DNA of 64,000 bases from Devosia sp. Root685. Its GTDB lineage: Bacteria; Pseudomonadota; Alphaproteobacteria; Rhizobiales; Devosiaceae. The translations under genes were made by a program, and so were the position numbers. Of the stretch, positions 63,440 to 64,000 are shown in pieces; position 1 is the first letter of the stretch; each line of letters opens with the position of its first letter. The notes beneath the pieces are model-generated. The model searched no databases. It worked only from the letters and a program-made list of their open reading frames with translations, and was not told the DNA's origin. The stretch is taken from positions 622,871 through 686,870 of the forward strand of contig NZ_LMHK01000001.1 in assembly GCF_001427875.1 (NCBI RefSeq), written 5' to 3'.

Positions 63440-64000
63440 ATGCGCATCAGCACGATCACCAATTTGGCCTATGTCTTGACCGTAGGCCTGACCTTGTTGT
63501 CGGGCGGCTCCTTCATCATTGCAACGCACTACGCTGATCGCGAGCGCGACGCCCTCGACCTGGCGTGGAAGGTCGATGAGAGCGTCGAAGGGCTGGGCCG
63601 GGCCGCCGAACTGACAACTGAGGATGCCCGGCTATACGTATTTACCGGCGAGCCGCGTTACCTGGACAGGTTTCAGGCCGCTCTGAGTGAAGAACGTGAG
63701 CGGGAACGCGCCGTTCGCCTGCTGCGAGAAAAGGGCCTGCCCGACGAAGAATTGGCAGCGCTCCGCACAATCGAGGCAGACGCGGAAATTCTGGATGCAA
63801 TCGAAGAGGCCGCAGTCTCGGACTTCACCAACGGAGCGGCAGACCAGGCCCGAGCCGCCCTCTTCTCCCCCGAGCACGAAGAAGCCCAGCTTGGCCTCTT
63901 GAGCAGCGTTCGCCAATTTGTCGATCTCGTTTCAGCGCGAACCCGTGGGCAAGTGGAACAGGCGAGCACGCAGGCAGGTTTTTGGGGCACGGTCGCCAAA
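63440..64000 (+). CDS. Membrane sensor protein, N-terminal part (runs off the window)
   Basis: An open frame starts with ATG at 63440 and continues 187 codons to the window edge without a stop. It begins with a membrane helix (ITNLAYVLTVGLTLLSGGSFIIA, residues about 6-28, in part) followed by a helical, charged periplasmic region rich in Glu and Arg (for example RYLDRFQAALSEERERERAV), in the style of four-helix-bundle sensor domains of chemoreceptors and histidine kinases. The output domain is outside the window, so it could be a chemoreceptor, kinase or diguanylate cyclase. The 159 bases before it show no clear promoter. Confidence 0.75.
   Translation, partial: MRISTITNLAYVLTVGLTLLSGGSFIIATHYADRERDALDLAWKVDESVEGLGRAAELTTEDARLYVFTGEPRYLDRFQAALSEERERERAVRLLREKGLPDEELAALRTIEADAEILDAIEEAAVSDFTNGAADQARAALFSPEHEEAQLGLLSSVRQFVDLVSARTRGQVEQASTQAGFWGTVAK

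Overview
The window is a GC-rich, densely coded chromosomal segment of an alphaproteobacterium. It most likely belongs to the Hyphomicrobiales, and Devosia or a close relative is a reasonable guess from gene order and protein style, though no rRNA is present to prove it. Pointers are: E1-beta of pyruvate dehydrogenase carrying its own lipoyl domain, the divK-pleD cell-cycle pair next to a DUF3572 gene and dinB, a lexA gene with GTTC-N7-GTTC operators, HdaA, a pyrB-linked dihydroorotase lacking its metal-binding HxH, and the order pyrB-pyrC-plsY-dprA-topA-rnr-rpmG. No tRNA, rRNA, prophage, insertion sequence or CRISPR array was seen. Nearly all of it is core chromosome.

Positions 1-11235 hold the 3' end of ispF/ispDF, pncC, and a long minus-strand block running ftsB, pdhA, a small membrane protein, pdhB, pdhC, a GDSL hydrolase, lpdA, a Gfo/Idh oxidoreductase, lipA and a RatA/COQ10-like gene: the pyruvate dehydrogenase complex together with lipoate synthesis. 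Positions 11294-25443 carry a divergent PRPP synthetase, malic enzyme, an EAL phosphodiesterase, aspS, rnd, and the overlapping perM-hdaA-ppk-ppx run (polyphosphate metabolism plus control of DnaA). Positions 25648-41026 carry purM and purN with a small kinase between them, a self-contained TetR/membrane-protein unit with two matching operators, transport and acetyltransferase genes, gatB, gatCA with two extra genes inside, ruvX, and a divergent AraC/NmrA pair. Positions 41182-53871 are pyrimidine synthesis, phospholipid synthesis, DNA uptake/topology and RNA decay (pyrB, pyrC, plsY, dprA, topA, rnr, rpmG). Positions 54270-64000 hold pleD-divK signalling, dinB, small hydrolases, a fused sterol-desaturase/dehydrogenase, a HIT protein, lexA, and the start of a membrane sensor that leaves the window.

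The most interesting non-coding signal is the 398-base gap between rpmG and pleD (53872-54269). It contains three long perfect or near-perfect stems, an extended -10 promoter and a terminator-like hairpin on the minus strand, which together look like an uncharacterised small RNA of about 220 nt. Other signals are a pair of nearly identical 20-bp TetR operators, two palindromes sharing a CCGGTGG centre, and a family of mosaic intergenic inverted repeats concentrated between 43 and 53 kb. All calls rest on reading the sequence and knowledge of protein families; no search or folding program was run.
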